Part shown: piece by piece, positions 53,210 through 61,015 of the stretch | How the letters are laid out: each line of letters opens with the position of its first letter | Numbering within the stretch: the first letter of the stretch is position 1 | Assembly: GCA_003584705.1 (NCBI GenBank) | Contig: AP018536.1 | Location: 806,001 to 870,000 of the forward strand | DNA: 64,000 nucleotides | From: Lachnospiraceae bacterium GAM79 | GTDB taxonomy: Bacteria; Bacillota; Clostridia; Lachnospirales; Lachnospiraceae | Reading direction: 5' to 3' | Made by a program: the position numbers and the translations under genes | Notes under the pieces: model-generated | What the model was told of the DNA's origin: nothing | Databases searched by the model: none | Seen by the model: only the letters and a program-made list of their open reading frames with translations

Positions 53210-54211
53210 ATGGCATTCATATCCGAAACACTTCAAATGCGCAGGCTTACAGAAAGCGGCGTCAATATCAAGACTACCTACATCGTCGATGGCACCCTGA
53301 GGTACCGGTCCACAGACGGAACCTGTCAGGATGATGTGCACAGTGGTATCCGCTGCCGCAAAGAGTATTTCCGGCAGGGGAAATTGCTCCATACAGAGAA
53401 AATCTTCGATTCCCGCATGGAGTATACCTATGTATCCGGAATGGATGAAGAGGCACAGCATACCTGTGAGAACTGCGGCTTTACCGGCAAAGTAAAGGAA
53501 TTTGTGAACGGCTGTCCCTGCTGTGATGCGGCCTCCAACATTGACTACGCAGACAAGGAGCTGGGCAGCAAGCACCATTATGACCTGGTATTGCAAAGCC
53601 CGGTCTACCGGATCATCACGGGAGTGGTAGACTACATCGTATCATTCCTGCTATGCAGCCTGTGGATCATAAATACCTCCAGGACCTTCAACGGCTATGA
53701 TGTGGGCAAGATTTTCATCTACAGCACAATCCTGTCTATGATCCTCTATTACTTTTTCTACCTGTGCGATGCTTATGCGGTACTGGGGCCTGTCAGACGC
53801 TACAAAGAAAAACAGAACCGTCGGCAGCAGGAATTCTGGACCGGCACCGGCATCGACAAAAAGCGGTTCTATAATAACCTGAACTACGAAGCCGGCAGAC
53901 GCTACTATTCCCGGCCGGATGTCATTGATTACGATATTATGGACTATACCGGTCTGCAGGAGCATGTGGAGAACGGCATATTGTGCGTGGATGTGGAGTT
54001 ACAGGTCAGACTGGTGTATCTGCGAGGTGGCCGGATCACATCCGCATATCAGAAGGATACCTTCTCCCTCAGCCACAACGACAGAGTCATGACCCTGGAC
54101 AGCGGGATCCACGTGATCAAATGCCCCAAATGCGACGCCAATATTGATGTGACCAAAGGCGTGTGTGAATATTGCGGGACCGAAATCGACAGCCTGCAGG
54201 AATGGAAGTGA
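53210..54211 (+). CDS. Zinc-ribbon membrane protein
   Basis: This 333-residue protein has one zinc ribbon near residues 85-106 (C-E-N-C-G-F...C-P-C-C) and two membrane helices (about 133-155 and 168-190). A cytoplasmic part follows, and a second zinc ribbon lies at the C terminus (C-P-K-C...C-E-Y-C-G-T-E). It starts 12 bases after the Asn-tail gene. The layout suggests a membrane platform, perhaps for export or anchoring of the product. No family is recognised. Confidence 0.78.
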   Translation: MAFISETLQMRRLTESGVNIKTTYIVDGTLRYRSTDGTCQDDVHSGIRCRKEYFRQGKLLHTEKIFDSRMEYTYVSGMDEEAQHTCENCGFTGKVKEFVNGCPCCDAASNIDYADKELGSKHHYDLVLQSPVYRIITGVVDYIVSFLLCSLWIINTSRTFNGYDVGKIFIYSTILSMILYYFFYLCDAYAVLGPVRRYKEKQNRRQQEFWTGTGIDKKRFYNNLNYEAGRRYYSRPDVIDYDIMDYTGLQEHVENGILCVDVELQVRLVYLRGGRITSAYQKDTFSLSHNDRVMTLDSGIHVIKCPKCDANIDVTKGVCEYCGTEIDSLQEWK

Positions 54212-54256
54212 AAAATTACAAAATGTTGATGGAGATATACCGAGGAGGAAGAAAGA

Positions 54257-54556
54257 ATGAAAATATGGTTAGATGATCTCCGCCCGGCACCCTGGGGATA
54301 TGAGAGCGCCAGATCCGTGAATGAAGCCAAGACACTGATCCGGGAGGCGGAGAGAAACGGCATCGAGATTGAGGTGCTGGATCTCGACCATGACCTGGGA
54401 GATTTTGCAAATCAGGGCGGCGATGCCATCAAACTGCTGGACTGGCTGGTGGAGCGGGAGACCTTTTACCCCGTGGAGATACATACCGCGAATCCAGTGG
54501 GCAGAGCGAATATGGAGAGCGTGCTGGCGAGGTACTGGGGAGAGGAGTACTGGTAA
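54257..54556 (+). CDS. Cyclic-phosphate processing receiver-like protein (cREC)
   Basis: This 99-residue protein has W-L-D-D-L-R-P-A-P at the start, V-L-D-L-D-H-D-L-G-D in the middle and H-T-A-N-P-V-G-R-A-N-M near the end. This is the pattern of the receiver-like cREC family, predicted to act on cyclic phosphates at RNA ends. GAGGAGGAAAG precedes the start. It ends the operon that begins at 49959, or may be a separate unit. A terminator follows. Confidence 0.75.
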   Translation: MKIWLDDLRPAPWGYESARSVNEAKTLIREAERNGIEIEVLDLDHDLGDFANQGGDAIKLLDWLVERETFYPVEIHTANPVGRANMESVLARYWGEEYW

Positions 54557-54642
54557 GGATATCAACCGTGTGGGCGCGGATTCCAGCCACTCCTGGATAA
54601 CCGGCTTAAACGGATCCAGCTTGGATGGCTGTGCCTGAACAA

Positions 54643-54663
54643 CCGGCGGTGCCGGACTTTTTT
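54643..54663 (+). terminator. Terminator after the cREC gene
   Basis: CCGGC (54643-54647), loop GGT, GCCGG (54651-54655), then AC and six T. The remaining gap to 54750 shows nothing recognisable. Confidence 0.75.
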
Positions 54664-54764
54664 GAGGAAAATCCCTTGCTGATTTCAGGAAATTCTGACG
54701 CTTTTTTCTGGTAATTTTAGTGTATCATAAACACCCAGTGCTGGTAACAGCCCCTTATAGGGGC

Positions 54765-54793
54765 AGAAAAAACCACCGGCCCAGCCGGTGGTT
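54765..54793 (-). terminator. Terminator of the minus-strand ATPase gene
   Basis: AACCACCGGC (54771-54780) and GCCGGTGGTT (54784-54793) flank CCA. On the minus strand a T run (the A run at 54766-54772) follows. A second small hairpin GCCCCT/AGGGGC (54750-54764) lies beyond. Confidence 0.85.
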
Positions 54794-54821
54794 ATGGTTT
54801 ATTTAGAAAGATGCCATGTGA

Positions 54822-56108
54822 TCAGTGGGAGGAGGTGTCCGCTGCGTCTAACAGCCATTTCCAGGCAGGGACAACATCAATGACAATGTCATTGCATTCG
54901 AGAACTGCTTCTTCACTGTTAGTGATAAGAAGGCATGTAATATCAGGAATAAAGTTCTTGAGTTTAGTGAAAGCTTTGGTTTCTCTTTCTTTCGTATCAA
55001 TGTTGTCAAGAATCTGCATACTGACCTGAATAGCAAGCTGCTCGGAGGGAACATAGAAATCAATTTCAACATTATTTTCGAAGAAATAAACGTTTTCTAT
55101 TCCGTAGCGACGAACCAGTTCAATAGCTACGAGATTTTCTAATTGTGCGGACTGACAGTCTAACAGCATAAGACCAAGAAGACCGGTATCCATGAAGTAA
55201 TATTTTGGTGAGGTTTCTTTTTCAATAAGTTTTGCCGCATAATTCCGGAGTGTAAAAAGCAGATAGGAGTCAGTCATATAACCAACATAATTTATAACGG
55301 TTTGTTTTCCCAGGGATGCTCCTGCGTTTTTTAATATATTGGTAAGTCGGCTGAAAGATAAAGGTTTGGTAACGGATTCTGCTATTTTTTTCAAAATCAG
55401 TCTCACTGCGAAATCATTTGTAATCTTATTTCTTGTGATAATATCCCCCAGATACACCGTTTGATAAATGCTATTTAGAAAACTTCGTTTATTCCTGATA
55501 TCGACCAGCTCAGGGAAAGCTCCATAAGTTATATATTCATGATACAAACTGAGAACTTCTGCCCGGTCTTTTGTGCTGATCACGTTAAGATAATTTTTAT
55601 CTTTGTGATTAGCAACAAGATATTCCGAAAAGGAATAGGGGTAAACATTAAGAATCACAAAACGCCCACCCAGAGTAGAAGCAATTTCATTACTAAGCAT
55701 TTTGCTGTTACTGCCCGTGATATCTATCCGGTATTTCATATCTGCCATTCTGCGGACAAACTTTTCCCATCCGTCAATATTTTGAATTTCATCAAAAAAC
55801 AAGTAAGGCCGATTGGCTGTGCCGGAAAGTTCTATTCCGATTTCCAAAATTATATTCAGATCGTCGGAGGTTATTTCCAGGAGACGCTCGTCCTCGAAAT
55901 TGACATATACGATTTGGGAGACGGGAACCCCCTTTTCTATCAGAGATTGGATTTTCTGATACATCATATAAGATTTACCGGTTCTTCTGATTCCCACAAA
56001 ACAGTAATTTACATTCTCCTCTAGAAAATACTTCCGGGGAATCAAGGGATTATTGAGGTAGCTTTCTTTTTGGTCGATCATTATTTGCTTCAGTGTGTCT
56101 CGATTCAT
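54822..56108 (-). CDS. AAA ATPase with DUF4143 domain (copy B)
   Basis: This 428-residue protein has a P-loop G-I-R-R-T-G-K-S-Y, Walker B L-F-F-D-E-I-Q and T-G-S-N-S-K-M-L. The C-terminal nuclease-like domain has V-E-I-D-F-Y-V followed by L-A-I-Q-V-S, so the usual catalytic lysine is again missing. The ATG at 56108 is preferred because AGGAG lies just upstream; further in-frame codons would cross the promoter. It is transcribed against its neighbours from a promoter with a perfect palindrome over the -35. Confidence 0.85.
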   Translation of the reverse strand: MNRDTLKQIMIDQKESYLNNPLIPRKYFLEENVNYCFVGIRRTGKSYMMYQKIQSLIEKGVPVSQIVYVNFEDERLLEITSDDLNIILEIGIELSGTANRPYLFFDEIQNIDGWEKFVRRMADMKYRIDITGSNSKMLSNEIASTLGGRFVILNVYPYSFSEYLVANHKDKNYLNVISTKDRAEVLSLYHEYITYGAFPELVDIRNKRSFLNSIYQTVYLGDIITRNKITNDFAVRLILKKIAESVTKPLSFSRLTNILKNAGASLGKQTVINYVGYMTDSYLLFTLRNYAAKLIEKETSPKYYFMDTGLLGLMLLDCQSAQLENLVAIELVRRYGIENVYFFENNVEIDFYVPSEQLAIQVSMQILDNIDTKERETKAFTKLKNFIPDITCLLITNSEEAVLECNDIVIDVVPAWKWLLDAADTSSH

Positions 56109-56133
56109 ATGAAAATCTCCTTTATATGAAACA

Positions 56134-56167
56134 ATTATATACAAATATTGTCTTGCATGCAAGACAA
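56134..56167 (-). promoter_or_regulatory. Promoter with 20-bp operator palindrome
   Basis: On the minus strand TTGCAT and TATAAT (56134-56139) are spaced 17 bases apart. The -35 is in the centre of a perfect 20-bp palindrome (56148-56167; half-site TTGTCTTGCA). Binding there would block the polymerase, so the ATPase gene is likely under tight repression. Confidence 0.7.
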
Positions 56168-56239
56168 GAAATGCAACAAATTGACTTGCATATAAATAAT
56201 AGAAAGTATATGCTGTTTTGAGAAAAAAATACGGAATAT

Positions 56240-56306
56240 AAAAATCAACCACCGGTAGAATGACATTATTCTCCGAATCTGGTATACTTTCAGTAAAAAC
56301 AGGAGG
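56240..56306 (+). repeat. 67-bp promoter-region repeat, copy 2
   Basis: Identical to 41834-41900, in the same orientation, 14.4 kb away. It is joined to an internal part of the gene that follows copy 1, with 394 bases lost. Confidence 0.85.
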
Positions 56307-56796
56307 ACAGCGGGAGATTGCGCAGATGGAAGAACAGGAGAAACAGCGCCTGTTCGAAATTGCCGGGAAATATGAAGACTGCGTCTATATCGAAGTATCC
56401 AGCGTTCAGAGTGGAAGCACACTGGTATACCACCTGGGAGATGCTGTGGGAATTGTGAAACCGGGAGTTCACATTGGAATGTTTCAGGACAGTGTACTAT
56501 ACATGAAATATGCCACCGAAGAAGATCCCAGCGCATTGGATTTCCGGTATTTTCCGAAGGGATTCGGTGATGTCATGGAGACCTACAACTGGTCCGATAA
56601 TATTAAGCAGGCCGTGATCAAAAATCAAAGGGGACACAGCCTGATCTTCAATCATGAAGAGATCGCTCCAGGGGAGACGAAGGTATTTACCCCAGTCACC
56701 CATAGGCAGGGACTGTTCAGTCCAGATTGCTATAATGGGAAATCTTTGTTTACAATGGGGGAGGAAGACTGCTCGGGCACAAGTGAAAATAAATAA
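56260..56796 (+). pseudogene. Truncated second copy of the 41909 gene
   Basis: From about 56307 the sequence matches 42295-42760 closely (Q-R-E-I-A-Q-M-E-E-Q-E-K-Q-R-L onward). The promoter region is joined directly to it, so the first 128 codons are missing. A frame stays open from an ATG at 56260 in the former leader, giving 178 residues, so a shortened protein could be made. Scattered base differences show the copies have diverged. Confidence 0.8.
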
Positions 56797-56930
56797 AAGT
56801 TTATAAAATGTGGGAATATATGGAAAAATGGCTCATGAAATGTGGAAGAACATGGAATGAGCTGTTTTTTATAATAATATGTATGCATCTGCGTCTTGTC
56901 GAAGCTCAAAAAGAATGATATAATTTTCTG

Positions 56931-56975
56931 AAATGTTGATAAGTAAAACATTTTATCGTTCTAAAATGTTGATAA
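56931..56975 (+). promoter_or_regulatory. Operator-like repeats before the third ATPase gene
   Basis: AAATGTTGATAA occurs at 56931-56942 and 56964-56975, with the inverted AACATTTT between them. Three related sites in 45 bases suggest binding of a regulator in this A+T-rich promoter region. Confidence 0.4.
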
Positions 56976-57017
56976 TAAACATTAATTGTAATAAATTCTA
57001 TCAATTTGAGGTGTATT

Positions 57018-58325
57018 ATGCTAAAAAGAAAAGCAACAACGTTTATTAAAAACTGGCTGGATACAAAGGACAAAAAATGCCTGGTTGTCCAGGGAGCCAG
57101 ACAAACGGGGAAAACATATATCATCGAGCGGTTTGCGGAAGAGAACTTTGAGGAACTGCTTGAAATTAATTTTAAGCAGATGCCATCTGCAATGGATATT
57201 TTTGCTGGAGATCTGACAGTAGACAATATGATTATGGCTATGCGTTTTCGTTTTCCGGAAAAGAAAATTGTTCCCGGGAAAACTTTGATTTTCCTGGATG
57301 AAATTCAGGAATGTCAGGAAGCGATCACATCGCTCAAGTTCTGGGCAACAGACAACAGATATGATGTCATTACCTCGGGATCACTTCTGGGAATCGACTA
57401 TAAACGAGCATCTTCCTATCCTGTAGGGTATGTTGATTATCTGAGAATGTACGGGATGGATTTCGAAGAATTTCTTTGGGGAATTGGGATTTCCGAAGAA
57501 ATGATAGGGAATCTTTGCGGGTATCTGCATTTAAAGACAGTAATACCGGAGGCAATTCATTCACAGATGATGAATTACTACAGACAGTATGTTGCAACAG
57601 GCGGTATGCCGGAAGTGGTACAGAAGTATATAGATACGAAGGATTTCAGAGAAGTTGACAGGGTCCAAAGAAGTCTCTTACAGGGATATCAATATGACAT
57701 AGCATATTATGCAACCGCTGAAGAAAAGGTGAAGGCAGAGAAGTGCTATCTTTCACTGGCAAAGCAGCTATTAGATAAGGAAAATCATAAATTTCAATAT
57801 AAAGAAATCGAGCATGGTGGAAGGGCACAAAAATATTATTCAAGTGTGGAATGGCTGCTTCGGGCAGATATGGTGCAATTATGTAAACTGGTTACAGATG
57901 TCAGATTTGATCTGGATGATTATGCAAGAGACGACTTTTTCCGGGCGTATACAACAGATTTATCACTGTTGATGGCGATGAAGGACTTTTCTTTAAAGCA
58001 ACATATTGTGGAAAACACATTAGCAGGAAATTCAAAAGGTGGTATCTATGAATGTGCAATAGCGGATGCTCTTTATAAGAAGGGATATCAGATCTATTTC
58101 TATAAAAATGAGACAACGAAAAGAGAAATCGATGTTATCATCCAAAAAGACGGGAGCGTGGTTCCCATTGAAGTCAAGAGCGGAAATACCCGGGCAAATT
58201 CATTAAAATGGTTGATGAAAAATAACAAAGATATATCTTATGGATACAAATTTGTGGATGGCAACATAGGTGTGAGCGAAGAGGGGATTGTGACATTGCC
58301 ATTGTATATGATTGCATTTATTTAG
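57018..58325 (+). CDS. AAA ATPase with DUF4143 domain (copy C)
   Basis: This 435-residue protein has a P-loop G-A-R-Q-T-G-K-T-Y, Walker B L-I-F-L-D-E-I-Q and T-S-G-S-L-L-G. The C-terminal nuclease-like domain keeps the full pattern R-E-I-D-V-I-I followed by V-V-P-I-E-V-K-S-G, so it could be catalytically active, unlike copies A and B. The ATG at 57018 follows GAGGTG. It is only distantly related to the other two and may be an independent defence or conflict gene beside the Wadjet operon. Confidence 0.87.
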   Translation: MLKRKATTFIKNWLDTKDKKCLVVQGARQTGKTYIIERFAEENFEELLEINFKQMPSAMDIFAGDLTVDNMIMAMRFRFPEKKIVPGKTLIFLDEIQECQEAITSLKFWATDNRYDVITSGSLLGIDYKRASSYPVGYVDYLRMYGMDFEEFLWGIGISEEMIGNLCGYLHLKTVIPEAIHSQMMNYYRQYVATGGMPEVVQKYIDTKDFREVDRVQRSLLQGYQYDIAYYATAEEKVKAEKCYLSLAKQLLDKENHKFQYKEIEHGGRAQKYYSSVEWLLRADMVQLCKLVTDVRFDLDDYARDDFFRAYTTDLSLLMAMKDFSLKQHIVENTLAGNSKGGIYECAIADALYKKGYQIYFYKNETTKREIDVIIQKDGSVVPIEVKSGNTRANSLKWLMKNNKDISYGYKFVDGNIGVSEEGIVTLPLYMIAFI

Positions 58326-58406
58326 GCAACACAATAGAGTACTGAAAATAGGACATAAAATATAGATAATAGTACTTAATAAGATACTTGAGAGGGGAAC
58401 AAACGG

Positions 58407-59876
58407 ATGGATCATTTTGAACAGATCAATGAAACTTCCTATTTATCCGTACAGAATGCACCTGTATATCGAAAAATTATGAGGTGCTTTTATCGGGAAT
58501 ATGAAAAGATGCATTTTCAGCTATATAAAGAGGATATCTTTCAATTTTTAAAAGAAGATGACGCGTTTGAACTGTATTCCATGGAACAATTGGTTCAGGA
58601 TCTGGAAGCACTTGTAAAGTGGAAAAATCTTACACCGATACAGGATCCCGGAAAAGTGTACACGATAGCGGACTATAAAAATAAGCAATATCGCTATACC
58701 ATGTCGGAATATGCCGTGGAGATCGAGCGTCTGACGGTACGCCTGGAAAATTTATTTCTGGAATCGGGAAATCTGTCGACAAACTTTTTCGTTCGTCTGG
58801 AGAGAAGTCTGGATGAGACGGAGGAGATGGAAAACGCGGAACTTCGCACGGTGAACGAATGGTGGCAGACATTACAGGAAGATTTCAAGAGACTCAACCA
58901 GAACTATCAGGACTATCTGCGGGATTTCTATTCTGGGAAAACGGAAAAACTGATGAAATCCGTGGAATTCATGGTTCATAAGGACAAATTTATCAAATAT
59001 CTGAATGAATTTGTACAGGAATTGCAGCGGCATTCCAAACGGATGGAACAATTACTGGAAAAAAATTCAGAGCGTATGGAAAATACAATTCTGGAACGGG
59101 TCGTAGAGAGTGAACTGGATATTCCCCATGCTCTGTTGGAAATACATGGGAATGCCGAGCCGAGTATCCGGGAAAATGTATATGGAAAGTGGTATTCTCT
59201 GAAAAACTGGTTCGTGGATGGACAGGGTCAGGAATGTGAAGCCAAAAAAGTATTAAAGATTACCAGTGACATCATACGGAACATTATTCAGAATGCGGCA
59301 TTGATCGTACAGGTCCAGAACTGGGGTATCAGCAGAAAGGATGACTACAAAAAATTTCTGGAGCTGTTTCTGAAATGTGAGGATCTGGAGGAAGCCCATA
59401 AATTATCGGCCCATGTCTTCGGAGTGCAGCAGATCGAACATTATAAGACGAATCTTCCGAGAGAAGAGGATAGCATTAATAACAGCGTATATCAGGAAGA
59501 ACCGTCAATATTTTTATTGAAGCCTCACACGAGAGGGTATCGTGAGAGAAAAGACAGAACAGGTTTTGCCGATAAAACACTGGAAAAAATGGCACAGAGG
59601 GAAAGTTACTTACGTCAGGCACAGAAGCAGAAGGAAGTAGTACTTCGGTATATCAGGGAGCATAAGATCCGGTTTGCAGAGATTGACGAAGTGGTTTCCG
59701 AAGACACACGAGCCATTTTCCTGCAGTGGATCGCTCAGGCCAATATGAGCTCAGAAAAGACGGGGCGGACGGAATACGGACAGGAGTATCAGCTGAAGAG
59801 AAAAGACGGCAGCTGTGTCCTGAAATGCGAAGATGGCGACTTGAAAATGCCGGATTATACATTGGAGTTTAAATAA
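58407..59876 (+). CDS. jetA: Wadjet type II protein JetA (TIGR02677/DUF2397-like)
   Basis: This 489-residue protein has an N-terminal winged-helix (P-V-Y-R-K-I-M-R-C-F-Y...E-D-I-F-Q-F-L), L-V-K-W-K-N-L-T then V-Y-T-I-A-D-Y-K-N-K-Q-Y-R-Y-T-M-S, and helical kleisin-like regions, matching the TIGR02677 family. In Wadjet it is the kleisin-type subunit linking the SMC-like ATPase. It begins the operon and ends two bases before jetB. AGTACT palindromes lie at 58338 and 58371 in the promoter region. Confidence 0.87.
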   Translation: MDHFEQINETSYLSVQNAPVYRKIMRCFYREYEKMHFQLYKEDIFQFLKEDDAFELYSMEQLVQDLEALVKWKNLTPIQDPGKVYTIADYKNKQYRYTMSEYAVEIERLTVRLENLFLESGNLSTNFFVRLERSLDETEEMENAELRTVNEWWQTLQEDFKRLNQNYQDYLRDFYSGKTEKLMKSVEFMVHKDKFIKYLNEFVQELQRHSKRMEQLLEKNSERMENTILERVVESELDIPHALLEIHGNAEPSIRENVYGKWYSLKNWFVDGQGQECEAKKVLKITSDIIRNIIQNAALIVQVQNWGISRKDDYKKFLELFLKCEDLEEAHKLSAHVFGVQQIEHYKTNLPREEDSINNSVYQEEPSIFLLKPHTRGYRERKDRTGFADKTLEKMAQRESYLRQAQKQKEVVLRYIREHKIRFAEIDEVVSEDTRAIFLQWIAQANMSSEKTGRTEYGQEYQLKRKDGSCVLKCEDGDLKMPDYTLEFK

Positions 59877-59878
59877 AA

Positions 59879-61015
59879 ATGAATGAAATCAGAACCTTAA
59901 TGGAAAAATTCTGGATCTGCCGGGACAGTGACAAGGAGACTTTTTATAAAGTAAAACGGGATATTCCGAATTTTCAGCGATTTATCAGAGAACAACTGGG
60001 ATGGAAGCTGATACATACAGAGAAGCTGTTAAAACTGGAAAAGAGACCGGCCCATGCGGAAGCATTTATGGGAATCAATGAATTTACGGACATCCGGGAT
60101 TATTGCATACTATGTGTGGTGTTGATGTATCTGGAGGATGCCGAGGAGGGCAAACAGTTCCTGCTGTCGGAACTGATCGACTATGTGGAAACGCAGCTGA
60201 AAAATTACATGCCGGTGGACTGGACTTCTTTTACACAACGAAAATCACTGGTACGGGTATTACAGTATATGGAACGGCTGCAGATGCTCCGGGTATACGA
60301 AGGGAAAAGTGAAACCTTCAGTCAGGAAGCTGGACAGGAAGTACTGTATGAAAATACAGGATATTCCAAATATTTCACCAGCAGCTTTACTACGGATATA
60401 TCCGGATATGAATCCTGGAAGGATTTTGAAAAGACAGATTTCGAAGAATTTGAGGAAAACAGAGGCAGTCTGCGAATTAACCGTGTATACAGACAACTGG
60501 CAGTATGCCCGGCATTCTACTGGAATGGAACAGAGGATGCAGATGCATTGTATTTAAAGAATCAAAGGCAGTGGGTCGGCAGATATCTGCGGGAAAACAT
60601 GGGAGGAAATCTGGAAATCTACCGGAATGCAGCATTTTTTACTTTGGAAGCAGACGATTGCTACGGAACCGTACATCCCCGGGATGCCCAGATTTCGGAA
60701 AGCGTATTACTGATCTGTGCAGAGATACAGAGGCGGTTGGAAGAAGGAAACATAGAATTACAGGAAGATGAATGTATTGCCATGTCCGAATCGACATTCA
60801 GGGATATCATCGTGGGCAGCAGACGTAAATGGAAGGATGCATGGAGCAAGGAATACGGCGAAATGGATGAAGACAGGCTTGTGGAAACCATTTTGAAGTA
60901 TATGGAAGACTGGATGATGGCTGACCGCAGGGAGAATCAGATCGTGATATTGCCGGCAGTAGGGAGACTGGCAGGGCAGTACCCGGCGGACTACAAAGGA
61001 GGCGGAGAAGAATGA
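59879..61015 (+). CDS. jetB: Wadjet type II protein JetB (TIGR02678/DUF2398-like)
   Basis: This 378-residue protein has D-I-R-D-Y-C-I-L-C-V-V-L-M-Y-L-E, Q-F-L-L-S-E-L-I and R-K-S-L-V-R-V-L-Q-Y-M-E-R-L-Q-M-L-R in the order expected of the TIGR02678 family, a KITE-like winged-helix partner of the SMC complex. It overlaps jetC by 4 bases (ATGA). The order jetA-jetB-jetC matches known type II operons. Confidence 0.87.
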   Translation: MNEIRTLMEKFWICRDSDKETFYKVKRDIPNFQRFIREQLGWKLIHTEKLLKLEKRPAHAEAFMGINEFTDIRDYCILCVVLMYLEDAEEGKQFLLSELIDYVETQLKNYMPVDWTSFTQRKSLVRVLQYMERLQMLRVYEGKSETFSQEAGQEVLYENTGYSKYFTSSFTTDISGYESWKDFEKTDFEEFEENRGSLRINRVYRQLAVCPAFYWNGTEDADALYLKNQRQWVGRYLRENMGGNLEIYRNAAFFTLEADDCYGTVHPRDAQISESVLLICAEIQRRLEEGNIELQEDECIAMSESTFRDIIVGSRRKWKDAWSKEYGEMDEDRLVETILKYMEDWMMADRRENQIVILPAVGRLAGQYPADYKGGGEE

